Source: Chalciporus piperatus
Lineage: Eukaryota; Basidiomycota; Agaricomycetes; Boletales; Boletaceae
Assembly (NCBI GenBank): GCA_038093975.1
Contig: JBBPTG010000186.1
Coordinates: forward strand, 1-47,254
Direction of reading: 5' to 3'
Length of the DNA stretch: 47,254 nt
A program made the translations under genes and the position numbers. Of the stretch, positions 36,361 to 46,500 are shown piece after piece; position 1 is the stretch's first letter; each line of letters starts with the position of its first letter. The notes beneath the pieces are model-generated. The model was not told the DNA's origin. It searched no databases and worked only from the letters and a program-made list of their open reading frames with translations.

Positions 36361-36829
36361 TGTTACGCTTGTACCGGGTAGGTCAAAGCGTAGACACAAA
36401 AGCCTAGTCAAAGACAAGGGTTTCAAGGTAGCCTAACGATGGGATGTCCACGTTAAGGCCTAGCGTCCGTTCAAGAGTGGGACGGTGACTCTCAGAGGAT
36501 TCAAGGAAGCGAGGAATGACCAAGCTAGATTGCGTAGGTCTAAGTTAGGGTTACAGGAGGAAACTCGAGGGTTTATATAAGTGAAGAAACGAGTTAAGGG
36601 CAGGCATAGAACAAGTCAGAATATGTAAGAACAAGTCATGACGAATAGGAACGTGTCATGCTTGATAAGCATACGAGTCAGCGATGACGAAGCGTGGAAG
36701 GTGAAAGAACATTAAGGAATGTTCGCTGACTAAAGCAAGGTAAGAAATGAGAGGCCTAGGCAGGACTCGAACCAGCGACTAGGACTTAGTACAAGGTAAC
36801 AAAGAAAGAAAGAATGAGTGATCGTAACA
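36361..36829 (-). repeat. Gypsy B 3' LTR (469 bp)
   Basis: Ends are TGTTACG/CGTAACA. It is far closer to the LTR at 30877-31345 (about 11 differences) than to its apparent partner at 43067-43534. Confidence 0.92.
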
Positions 36830-36874
36830 TTACCCCCGTATTAGAATCAAGTCATCGACGAAGATAAAAACTAG

Positions 36875-38041
36875 TCAAATGTTTAACCCGTAATGACCCG
36901 GAGAACCTGTCATGTTTGCATATCTGACATCGTCGGTTGGATCATCTCCGTCATAGAGAGTGGCGTCGTCGTCGTCGCGTGAATAAGTCTCACCCGAGAT
37001 ACGGGTATAGAGCGGAGGGGGGCGTCGAGCAGCCCGATTGGTATTGGTTGATCGGCGGGAACGGAAAGAGGGTGCAACAGGTGGCGTGGTTGTATGTCTC
37101 TGTCCACGCCGAAGTGGGCAACGACCTTAAATGTGACCGGGTGCCCAGCGGAAGCACGTGGGACACTGGTATACGGGACAGTGGATACGTATATGGCCCA
37201 GTCGGTGACATACGAAGCAGGCATCGTGGTACTGGGGATGTGAGGTGGGTAGAGGTATGGTGCCAGTCCATTGTCGTTGCGAGGTAATGTGGTTATGTTC
37301 TGCACGAAAGAAGACTGCTTCCTCTTCATCGTTCAAAGGGGAGCTAGACGCGGAAGGAGTCGACGAGGGGAGAGATGAGGTAGAAACTCCGATGACAGGG
37401 GTTGGAGATTGAGCCGCAGAGGCGGATTCTCTGAGGTAGCGGTCTAGGTCATTCAGAAACTCTGGCATCCGTAGCTCATAGAGAGCAATGCTGAGGTTGG
37501 TAATTAGATCACCGTGGATGTTGCGGAGGGAGGCAGCTTCTGAATGAGCTTGGTGAACCGTCGTCAGGGAAGGAGGAAGATTGGCAAGACGGGATGCTTG
37601 CAGGTAGGCACGGTAGAGGGCAAAGAGGGGTGACCCCAGATCAAGGTGGGCGCCGATGGGTACAGAGAGACGTGAGTCAAGTAAGAATTGGGACATACGG
37701 TCCATGACAGCATTGTCCATCAACTCGTCACGAAGACGATGAGCGGTGAGTGGTAACTTGATGGGTAAGACTCTGACGGTGGGGATAGCGGCAATATGAG
37801 TGGGGGCATCTAGGTCTTCCTGCAAGACTGGCCATCCAGCGGAGTTTAGTGGAAGACCAGTGGTATTCCATCCAGCCTCAGCGACGGTTGGGCTAGCGGG
37901 TTCGGGAGAAGAGGGACGAGTGGGTTGAATAGGTAGAGAGCGAATAGGTAAACCGGGGGGGTAAGTAGGAGAAGAGGAAGAACGAGATAGAGAAGAAATG
38001 GAAGACATAGTGGTCGACGAAGGGGTAGTGGGAGCAGACAT
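36875..38041 (-). pseudogene. Gypsy B ORF3: zinc-knuckle protein after pol, one in-frame stop
   Basis: The ATG at 38041 follows the pol TGA (38048-38046) by 4 nt. The frame runs 304 residues to a TAA at 37129-37127 and then on, open, to TGA at 36877-36875 (388 codons in all). The N-terminus is S/P-rich. A helical middle (DNAVMDRMSQFLLDSRL) follows, then CFVCHRLGHIRIHC at 275-288 (canonical C-x2-C-x4-H-x4-C) and a second, longer knuckle, C-x2-C-x6-H-x4-C, interrupted by the TAA (CAA to TAA fits). A basic/acidic tail ends it. Gag has its own knuckle, so this is a second, separate nucleic-acid-binding protein. Function is unknown. Confidence 0.75.
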
Positions 38042-38045
38042 AGTT

Positions 38046-41000
38046 TCAGCGGCGAGTTTTGCGTCTGACAGAAGATGGGGATCTTGAGAAGGAGGGAAAA
38101 GCGGACGGGTGAGCTTTTTTATAGTTTTCTAGGACATCTGTGGCGTGGGTAAGGTCTGCTTCTTTAAGCCAGCGGTCTTCGTCGGAAGAATATCCTTTCC
38201 AGCGGACTAGGTACGAGTGGCGCCCGGAAGAACCTCGGTGACGGAGAATTCTTTCAATTTCGTATTCCTCTTCGCCTTCTATTAGGTCAGGCGGTGGAGC
38301 GGGAAAGTTCGGTCCGTGGACGGGGTTTTCGCGATAGGGCGATAACAGAGAAGCGTGGAACACGGGATGGATTCTCCACGTCTGTGGCAGACGGAGTCTG
38401 TAGGATAGCGGAGATAGGACTTGGGTGATGGTAAAGGGTCCTTCTCGCTTTGGGGCGAATTTTGGGGAAGTAAGGGATCGTTTGAGATTCCTCGCTTCCA
38501 GCCAGACTTTGTCTCCTTTGGCGAACGGTTTGAACTTCTGTCGAGTTCGTGCAGCCATCACTTGTCTGGCGAGCTCATGTGAGGCGAGTGCTTCGTCTCT
38601 GGCAGCGGTGAGAGAGTGGAGACGAAGTTCGACAGCGGGTAATGCGGAGTCGGCGATCACCGCAGGAAGAGGACGGGGTTCATATCCCATCATGAGGTAG
38701 AACGGGGATTTGCCAGTGACAGAGTGGGGCCGATGATTGTGCGCAAATTCTGCGTGGGAAATAGAATCTGCCCAGGATATGGGGTTATCTCCGCAATAGA
38801 TTCGAAGGTAAGTCTCGACTTCCTGGTTGACACGTTCGGTTTCCCCATCAGACTGGGGGTGATAGGCGGTGGAAAGGGAAAGGTCATATCCGAGGATTCG
38901 TCCTAGTTCACGAGCGAATTCGGATGCGAATTGCGGTCCTCTGTCACTGATGATTTTGTCGTAGAGACCGAATCTTAAGTAGACTTTGTGGAAAAAGAGG
39001 GAAGCGATCCCTTCGGCTGTGACGGTTTTCTTGGTAGGGCAAAGAATTACCCCCTTCGTAAGCCCGTGGTCGACCACGACCAACAGAGAATCAAAGCCAT
39101 TGGAAATGGGTAGGTCGGTGATGAGGTCACAGGACACTTGCTGGAATGGTTTAGAGCTCTTTGAGGGTATTGGCATCAGAGGGGGGGTCGTCGGATGCGT
39201 GTTTGCCTTATTCTGTTGGCAGGTTGCGCACCCTTCTACGTATTTGCGTACGAATTGGGCAAGTCCGGGCCACCAAAACTCAGCGGCGACTAATTGCCGA
39301 GTCTTGAGATAGCCAGGGTGGCCGGCGGTGGGATGATCATGGCATCGTTGGACTACGGTGCGACGCAGGTCTTCATCCGGTGGGATGTAGACACGACCTT
39401 GATAGGTCAGGACGCCGCCAGTTATCTGCCAGTCTGCCAGTCTAGAGCGGAAAGGTGCAGGGATGTCACCGTCAATGGCCTGTAACGCCGTGAGGAGAAA
39501 CGGGTCGTCCTTGGAGAGATTGGAGATGTGATTGTTCATGGCAGAGTCAATGACCCGCACAAATAGCGAGGGTGGTAGCAGAGTGGTACCCGCATTGTCA
39601 TCGGCGTCAGTGGGGAAGTGATCAGCACGTCTAGATAAGGCATCAGGACCGGCGAGGGACGAGCCAGGGACGTGGATCATTTTTAGGTCAAAGTCGGCAA
39701 GGTCAAGGAGCCAGCGGGCTTGCCGACGGTTCAGATTCTGGGGTTGGCGAAAGTAGGTCAGGTTTTTGTGATCGGTGAACACCTGGACGGGAAAGGAAGA
39801 GCCATGGAGGTAGTGTCGCCAGGTCTTTAGTGCGCGAATGACGGCAAGAAGTTCACGATCGTAAATATCGTAATTTCGCTCTGCGTCACCGAAGGACTGG
39901 GAGAGATAGGAACAGGGATGCCAATCGCCATTGGCGTCGGTTTGGAGGAGTATACCTCCAGAGGCAAATTTGGAGGCATCTGTCGCGATGGCGAAAGGTT
40001 TGGAGAGGTCAGGGAAGCGCAGGACGGGTTTTGCCAAGAACATCTGTTTCAGGCGAGTGAAGGCATCTTGGCAGGCGTTGGTCCAATCCCATCGATGGTC
40101 CTTTTTGGTTGGATCGATCAGAGGGCGAGCGACCAAAGAGTAGTTTGGGATAAAACGTCGGTAGAAGTTGGCGAAGCCAAGGAATGAGTGAACTTCCTTA
40201 ACGGTGGAGGGGATGGGCCATTGAGAGATGCCGTCGAGTTTGATGGGATCCATGGCAAGCTCTCCTGGGCGGACGATCATGCCGAGATATTCAACCTCGC
40301 TTACGGCAAAGTTGCATTTCTCCAGGCGAAGATGGAGATCTAGCTCCTGCATGCGCTCGAGAATTCGTTGGGTGCGAACAGTGTGAGTGGTGTCGTCGGG
40401 GGAGAAGATGAGAAGGTCGTCCATATAGATGACGAGCCATCCTTCAGCTATCATGTCTCTAAAAGAGTCGTTCATGAAGCGTTGGAAGGTAGCCGGGGAG
40501 TTGTTCAGCCCAAAGAACATCACAGTCGGTTCAAAGAGGCCTTTGTGAGTGAGGAAGGCAGCTTTCCATTGGTGTCCGTCTTTGATACGGACATTATTGT
40601 AACCCCATCGTACATCGAATTTGGTGAAGACCTTAGCGTCTTTGAGTTTGTCAACGAGATCTCCAATAAGGGGAAGCGGGTAGGCGTCGCGGGTAGTGTG
40701 TTCATTCAGATATCGATAGTCCTGACAGGGTCGGAGTTTTCCGTCTTTCTTTTTGACAAAGAAGAAGGGAGATGCTTGGGGGGAATTGGAAGGACGTATC
40801 TTTCCGGTGCGAAGATTCTCTTCAAGGAAGTCTTCTGTGGCTTTCTTCTCGTCTGGGGATAGCGGATAGAGTTTCCCGATTTTGGGGACGAAGGATTCCT
40901 TCAGGTTAATCTCGTGGTCGTAAATTCGAGATGGAGGAAGGTGGCCGGCCGAAGGTTCGTCAAAAACCGAGGCGTATTTGGCATATTCTTTCGGAAGGGT

Positions 41001-41663
41001 AGATTTAGGTTTGGCCAGCTCGGCCGCGATTGCAAGTTCCGTAGCTCGGGTGAGGCGAGCGACAACATGGTTTGGGACAAAGCGTGAGCCGCAACGAATA
41101 ATGCGGTTTAGGGTATGGTTTTCATAGGCGCGATTGAGGAAGGTGGATTCGGTCTCAGAATCTAGGTAGTCATAGAGTTGTTTGTCGACCTCCGGGGTTA
41201 CATAGGAGTGTCGAGGGGGAGGAGTAGGTCGAGTGAAGAGTCGGTCATTGGTTTTACAGGCTGAAGCGTGCATAGTATATAACCTTTTTGACTCGTCGAT
41301 AGATTCTGACAGTGAGAGGGTTCGTCGACGCCAATCGATGATTGGGTTAGCCTTTTCAAGCCATGGGAGACCTAGGATGACGTTTTCGTTTCCGCAGTTC
41401 ATGACGTGGAAGGTTACTTCTTGCGCAAGTCCTTCAATGTCAAGGAAGAGGGTGGTGGTGAAGAGTATCATTCCGCTTTTGTTTGCGGTTTGGTCGACGT
41501 TTCGAACTCGAATGGGGGTTTCGAGTCGAGTGGTTGGGATTCGATTTTTACGTACGAAGGCCCAATCGATGCAGGAGATGTCTGCGCCGCTATCAATGAG
41601 GGCGCGGGTTTCGACGGCTTTCATCGTGTGCGAGGGAACGATAATTTGTATGGGAATTTGCAT
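38046..41663 (-). CDS. pol: Gypsy B Pol: protease, RT, RNase H, integrase, chromodomain
   Basis: 1205 residues from the first ATG (41663); the frame is open upstream to the gag end, so the true product is probably a Gag-Pol fusion. Protease DSGAD starts at residue 24 and RT YMDD is at 413-416. RNase H has ATDASKFASGG. The integrase zinc motif is CHDHPTAGHPGY with CATCQ. The integrase core has CDLITDLP, SDRGPQF and the Glu of DGETERVN, with DD35E spacing. The chromodomain is at about 1134-1183 (SYLVRWKGYSSDEDRWLKEA). No stop or shift is seen and all catalytic residues are present. Confidence 0.94.
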   Translation of the reverse strand: MQIPIQIIVPSHTMKAVETRALIDSGADISCIDWAFVRKNRIPTTRLETPIRVRNVDQTANKSGMILFTTTLFLDIEGLAQEVTFHVMNCGNENVILGLPWLEKANPIIDWRRRTLSLSESIDESKRLYTMHASACKTNDRLFTRPTPPPRHSYVTPEVDKQLYDYLDSETESTFLNRAYENHTLNRIIRCGSRFVPNHVVARLTRATELAIAAELAKPKSTLPKEYAKYASVFDEPSAGHLPPSRIYDHEINLKESFVPKIGKLYPLSPDEKKATEDFLEENLRTGKIRPSNSPQASPFFFVKKKDGKLRPCQDYRYLNEHTTRDAYPLPLIGDLVDKLKDAKVFTKFDVRWGYNNVRIKDGHQWKAAFLTHKGLFEPTVMFFGLNNSPATFQRFMNDSFRDMIAEGWLVIYMDDLLIFSPDDTTHTVRTQRILERMQELDLHLRLEKCNFAVSEVEYLGMIVRPGELAMDPIKLDGISQWPIPSTVKEVHSFLGFANFYRRFIPNYSLVARPLIDPTKKDHRWDWTNACQDAFTRLKQMFLAKPVLRFPDLSKPFAIATDASKFASGGILLQTDANGDWHPCSYLSQSFGDAERNYDIYDRELLAVIRALKTWRHYLHGSSFPVQVFTDHKNLTYFRQPQNLNRRQARWLLDLADFDLKMIHVPGSSLAGPDALSRRADHFPTDADDNAGTTLLPPSLFVRVIDSAMNNHISNLSKDDPFLLTALQAIDGDIPAPFRSRLADWQITGGVLTYQGRVYIPPDEDLRRTVVQRCHDHPTAGHPGYLKTRQLVAAEFWWPGLAQFVRKYVEGCATCQQNKANTHPTTPPLMPIPSKSSKPFQQVSCDLITDLPISNGFDSLLVVVDHGLTKGVILCPTKKTVTAEGIASLFFHKVYLRFGLYDKIISDRGPQFASEFARELGRILGYDLSLSTAYHPQSDGETERVNQEVETYLRIYCGDNPISWADSISHAEFAHNHRPHSVTGKSPFYLMMGYEPRPLPAVIADSALPAVELRLHSLTAARDEALASHELARQVMAARTRQKFKPFAKGDKVWLEARNLKRSLTSPKFAPKREGPFTITQVLSPLSYRLRLPQTWRIHPVFHASLLSPYRENPVHGPNFPAPPPDLIEGEEEYEIERILRHRGSSGRHSYLVRWKGYSSDEDRWLKEADLTHATDVLENYKKAHPSAFPSFSRSPSSVRRKTRR

Positions 41664-41737
41664 AGAGCGCTTTCGCGACTTTACAAGTACAGGTGCACAC
41701 GTGACTGGGGAAGCTTGCGTCGGCGGAGCTTCCCGGT

Positions 41738-41747
41738 CTAAAAACCC
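41738..41747 (-). other. Gypsy B -1 frameshift site G GGT TTT TAG
   Basis: On the minus strand the gag reading ends aaG GGT TTT TAG. The heptamer GGGTTTT (41747-41741) obeys X-XXY-YYZ and lies directly before the stop. The -1 frame is open from there through 25 codons into the pol ATG and on. This is the arrangement of programmed -1 frameshifting; a downstream structure was not checked. Confidence 0.7.
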
Positions 41748-42649
41748 TTAGTGACAAAGGCTACTTTACGAACGGTGGTTTCATCCTCGTCGTCTTCCAT
41801 CTCGATCAACGAGGGGATCTCTTCCTCAACCTTCTGAACCTTCTTTGGGTTTTTCTGGCTCGAGGAGAACTCAGGGCAGGCGTTGGACCGGTGTCCTCCT
41901 TTCCTGCAACGGAAACAGAGTCCCTTCTCTTGGCAGCGTTTCCGCTCCTCAGGAGTAAGTTTGGATATGCGGATGGCATCGACGTCCATGGCATTGGGGT
42001 CTCTGGCGGGAGTGGAGTTGTTGGTGGAGGAGAACGGGCGGAACGGTTTGGCTGGGTTGCGGTTACGATTGGCGATCTCATTGGCGTGTTCCCATTGGGT
42101 TTGGAACTGGGTGGTTCGTTTATACCAATCTTCGATCGTGGTAGGAACGGTATCCATGCCGTTGACTCGTCTCATAAGAGAGATGGGTATCCCTGCAGAG
42201 AAGTATCCGATTAGGACATTGTTATCGGTGATGCCGGATAAGGCGACTTGGTTCTGGAAACTCGAGATGAATTCCGAGAGGGGGGGGGAATGTTCTCCGT
42301 TTTTGAGAGGTCTCATCCGCTTGGTGGAGAGCCAGGCGACGGTGTTTCCTACGGTGTCGTGGTGTTTGAATGCGGTTTCGAAATCAGTGATAAACTGAGC
42401 CCAGGTTCCCATTGTGACTGTGGCGCCGGTGATGGCTTTGCGGCGGAAGGTGGCGGCCCAAGTGGCTGCTGATCCTTTGGACATGTAAGACAGCGCAAAG
42501 GCGATCTTCTTGGGGTCGGTGTTGTATACGTCACCATTGACAGTGAGATAGAATTGGATGGAATTCATACAAGCAGTGCTCTTTTCAAAGGAGCCATCAA
42601 AGGCGTCTGGGGCTCCGATGCGGAGTTCAGTGGGTTTGGAGGACGACAT
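41738..42649 (-). CDS. gag: Gypsy B Gag
   Basis: 303 residues from the first ATG of the predicted element RNA. The retrotransposon Gag core runs from IGAPDAFDGSFEKSTACMNS to about residue 200. A linker with DPNAMDVDAI follows, then a canonical zinc knuckle, CFRCRKGGHRSNAC, near residue 245, and an acidic C-terminus ending VTKGF. The frame is intact. The start lies 5 nt after the stop of ORF0. Confidence 0.92.
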   Translation of the reverse strand: MSSSKPTELRIGAPDAFDGSFEKSTACMNSIQFYLTVNGDVYNTDPKKIAFALSYMSKGSAATWAATFRRKAITGATVTMGTWAQFITDFETAFKHHDTVGNTVAWLSTKRMRPLKNGEHSPPLSEFISSFQNQVALSGITDNNVLIGYFSAGIPISLMRRVNGMDTVPTTIEDWYKRTTQFQTQWEHANEIANRNRNPAKPFRPFSSTNNSTPARDPNAMDVDAIRISKLTPEERKRCQEKGLCFRCRKGGHRSNACPEFSSSQKNPKKVQKVEEEIPSLIEMEDDEDETTVRKVAFVTKGF

Positions 42650-42654
42650 GGGGT

Positions 42655-42948
42655 TTACAAAGGTAGGGGGTATCTGATACGCTCCTGGTGCAAATGCGGG
42701 TGCGGGAAGGGAAGGAGTGGGAAAGCTGGGGTTCGTGGGGGAGCAGGCGACACAGGGAACTGTGGAGCTCTTCGGGATATTGGGGTCGGTGACGGTGGTG
42801 TTGGTGACCTTGGGATGGTTACAGCTGAGGAAAATTCGTGGGAGAGGTGAAGGGTTTCTTCTTGTTCCTCTTGGGTGGTGATTGGTTCGTCGTAAAGATC
42901 CGAGGTGTCGTAGGGGTTAGAGGGATCTTCCTCTTCAGGTGAGCCCAA
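42655..42948 (-). pseudogene. Gypsy B ORF0 (ATG-less upstream ORF), broken in this copy
   Basis: An open frame without ATG runs to a TAA at 42657-42655, 5 nt before the gag ATG. It starts acidic (SPEEEDPSNPYDTSDLYDEP) and becomes proline-rich. In the copy at 30616-30876 the same frame extends further upstream. Here about 14 nt are missing near 42960 and a TGA follows, so the upstream part is out of frame. Compare ORF0 of Gypsy A. Confidence 0.5.
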
Positions 42949-43052
42949 GTCAGAATGGATTAGCGGTCTCTCGTGGGGGGCCCCAGCGAGAGGTGTCGAG
43001 GCGAGATCGTTGGGAAATGGTGGAGGTCTACAGCGAGGGTAGCCTTCAGGGG

Positions 43053-43064
43053 TAACTTAGACCT
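43053..43064 (-). other. Gypsy B primer-binding site, self-priming type
   Basis: Minus-strand AGGTCTAAGTTA lies 2 nt after the 5' LTR. It is exactly complementary to TAACTTAGACCT inside that LTR (43254-43243), which begins 32 nt downstream of the TATATAAA box (43286-43279). Confidence 0.72.
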
Positions 43065-43066
43065 TT

Positions 43067-43534
43067 TGTTACGCTTGTACCGGGTAGGTCAAAGCGTAGA
43101 CGCAAAGCCTAGTCAAAGACAAGGGTTTCAAAGGTAGCCTAACGATGGGATGTCCACGTTAAGGCCTAGTGTCCGTTCAAGAGTGGGACGGTGACTCTCA
43201 GAGGGTTCAAAGGAAGCGAGGAATGACCAAGCTAGATTGCGTAGGTCTAAGTTAAGGTTACAGGAGGAAAGTCGAGGGTTTATATAAGTAGAGAAACGAG
43301 TTAAGGGCAGGCATGGAACCGGTTGGAATGTGTAAGAACAAGCCATGACGAATAGGAATGAGTCATGCTTGGTAAGTGTATGAGTCAGCGATGACGAAGT
43401 ATGGAATGTGAAAGAACATCGAAGAACATCCGCTGACTAAAGCAAGCAAGAAATAAGAGGCCTAGGCAGGACTCGAACCAGCGACTAGGACTTAGTACAA
43501 GGAAAGAAGAGGAAAGAATAGGGCGATCGTAACA
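43067..43534 (-). repeat. Gypsy B 5' LTR (468 bp)
   Basis: TGTTACGATCG to GCGTAACA on the minus strand. TATATAAA is at 43286-43279. Its outer edge cuts the reading frame of Plavaka C. A lineage-specific sequence near the outer end (GGAAAGAAGAGG on plus) sets it apart from the other two copies. Confidence 0.92.
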
Positions 43535-46500
43535 CTGTCTGAATCCCCTCCGTTGTTGTTTTCTTCATCACCTTCATCATCATTGTCGCTTTCAGTATCG
43601 CCACTATACGTCAGAGGCTCTCCTTCCTCCTCTTCCGGCCCATGTCCTATGCTATCCGAGCGATCGTCTCGATTGTTCAGAGACTCTTCTTCAACATCGA
43701 CCTCCTCCGCTGGCTCGTTTGTTGGTCTCAACACTGGATTCTGAACCTCGTGCCCAACTCCAACCCGCGTGAACCTTGCATACATGTCACGGTCCGCAAA
43801 TCTAGATTCTTTAAGATGAGCAGTAGTTCCTTCATTGGAAGCTACTTACATGTTGACGTAGTATGCAACCCAATCATCGATGTCATCGTTCGCACGTCCG
43901 AGCGATGGACCACGGCGAAGAAGCGAGTCTGTCCAGCCCTCCGCGAACACTGGTATAAGATGGCATGCTCGAACCACAAGTGATGGATTGACGAAACCAA
44001 ACGCTCCAGGCGAGTCTGGAACGAAGCCTATCTTTGGGAGCCGGGCCTTTTGAATACTCCAGTGGTAGCCGGGCACCACTCCCAACCAACGAATCCAAAG
44101 TACATCCTTAGTGTGCTCACGTCCGTTGTGGTGGACACGGAACACAAAAGCAGCCAACACCTGGGCATACCAGAACGGGTGGGTATCGGAGCCTTCCTCG
44201 CAGGAGTGCAGCATAACCACACCACCATGACCAGGGCGAAGTGTATCGTAGGCGCGTCGAATGTCATAAGTAGTGAAGTTAATTTGCAGGCGTCTGGGCA
44301 TGGGTATATGGTTGAGACCATCGACAAAATGAATTGAATGTCGCTCGTCTGGGGTGAAGATGCATTCGTCACCATCATATTCTAGGTTTCGTAGACGAGT
44401 GAGGAGGTGGTCTTTGAGCTTCGGAATGAACTCCTGAGAAGGCTGGTAATCAAGGAACTGATCGTGTATGGCTTGGAAGAAACTCACTTTAATTGCTGGA
44501 TCACCAGAGTGTTCGCCCAGAAACACAGCTAAGTTAACAGTCTGACGGGAATCAGATGCCAGGTGGTAACGCTCCGATAGAGTCGATGGTCCACTGTCCT
44601 CGGGCCCTGCTTCCTGGAAGTATATTCCGTCAGGATCTACCTCACGGCGTGCGCGAGTCAGGCGTCTCTCTTGCTTTGAGAGTTGGCTCTTAGGGTCCTG
44701 CTTATTGGTGCACTGGTAGAACCTCTTCAACTGCCTATGAGCGAGTTCTCCCTGCAAGAAATACATTGAGATCACGCATACTTTTCAATACCACTCGGAG
44801 CTTACGATCTGAGTGGTGTATGAATCTGTTGTTCCCAGCGAACGAATTGTATTCGGGTAGTGACCAAGAGCGTGTATCTTGTATGTCGATAGATTGAACG
44901 TTTTCGGTCGTGCAGCACCGCCCGTACCAGTAGCCTGAGCTCGGGAAGCTTTCGATGTAGTATTGTCTGTTTGGGCCTTCAGTTTCGATTCCGTTCGTCT
45001 CCATCGTGCTGCAGTTTCTGAGGGTAGTTCGGTAGTCTTGAAAGGTGAGCAAGTATACTCTTGGAACTTGCGTAACTGCTGCCCAAGGAGTCTGGTCGCT
45101 TGCTCGAGGAACTCGACTGATTGCTCTGTATGCATTCGAAGCTTCGCGAGGGCGTGCCACTGAGCAAGGCGGAACAACAAGATGCGCACAACATCATCGT
45201 GTTCACGAGGAAAGAGACCCTCGAAGACAGGGATCGCACACTAGAGTCACTACGTGAGTTCTCCTCGCTTGAACCAGCTCATGGACAGCAATGACCTACC
45301 TGCAGCACATTTTCAAAATGCCAAGCGGCGCGCTGTTGCATTTCTGAAACGTCAGGAGGAAAGCGCCGAATTGATCCTAGCCCAAACGAGGGGATTTGAT
45401 GGAAGCTACCATGACCAAGATGTCAGCCAGACATTTGTAACAATATTGACAATGACGTACCGAACATTGAGAACGTTGATGGCATCGCGGTCGATAGAAT
45501 ACAGCAAACGCAAGAGATGTTTAAACACTGACTTGAAAACCCCAAGTTCAACTTCATGCAAGAGGTCGACGGTCAAGATCGTGAATATGTTGCATCCCAG
45601 AGGACCCAGTATATCAGCGAAGGAGTTCTGGGAAGACATGTCAACCGCTTGAAATTCTGAATGCGCAGCCAGTCGCTTACGAAGGTAGGTACCAGAGAAA
45701 GGGCTTTCAGGCGCTGTTCTGGCAATGCACCTTTGATAGGAGCCCCAAGCTTATAGATTGCGTTGCGTGCGGCACTGATCTGATCATGAAAGTATTGACG
45801 GATCTTGGCAATTCTCGCAGTGAAATCGGACAATAAACCAAGGCGGTGGAACTCGCTTTTTGGAACGAGACAGCTGGGACAGGGACAGTTACCCTTGTCG
45901 CGGATTGTGGCTAGAAGCACTCTGCAAAGTGACATTAGAGAAGTTGGCTACACAATGAAATAACAGAAATACTTCTCAGGATAGTCTGCCAGTGCCGAGT
46001 ATGTAAAGAGACGAGGAAATACACGGCGGTACATACCGTCGTGGCATTTAACAACAACTCCATTCTTGTAGGCCTCTACAAACTCCTCGTCCAATAAGAT
46101 CTTCCAGATTGCGTGAATTAATTCCCGCTTGCAATGCGCGAGGATGTCAGACTTATTCTTCTTGTTCGTGAATTGAGAAATAAAATTGTTGATTGATTGT
46201 GGGAGCTGCAATGTCGGTGAGACAACTTGAAGATACATCATGAAACAACTTAAAAGTACCTTCGGAATAAATGCCACAAGGTGGCATGCACCTGTTGTGT
46301 TCGGGCATGCTCGTATGTACTTTGATAGGTTCCCGAAGAACAAGTAGACCGGCCATGCTGAAGCATGACCAAACTGAGCAAGATGGGTTGCATCTGACGA
46401 CAGCATCATCCCTGCTATTACTCGCTCAAGGGTGCATCCGTCTGTACGTCTCTGTTTCTGCAGCTCGTCATGTGCTTTGATCCATGCATCTGAAGTATAG

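Larger units (their letters stand above)
36361..43534 (-). mobile_element. Gypsy B: chromodomain Ty3/Gypsy element with complete gag and pol
   Basis: Minus strand: 5' LTR 43534-43067, self-priming PBS, broken ORF0, gag, pol, ORF3, polypurine tract TACGGGGGTAA (36840-36830), 3' LTR 36829-36361. Gag and Pol are open. The LTRs differ at roughly 9 percent of positions and the flanks (GCGGG on the left, CTGTC on the right) do not form a target duplication. The copy is therefore probably a recombinant of two insertions. Confidence 0.92.

Noticed and set aside
40368..40862. Plus-strand ORF of 164 codons
   Set aside because: It is exactly opposite the RT region of Gypsy B Pol.
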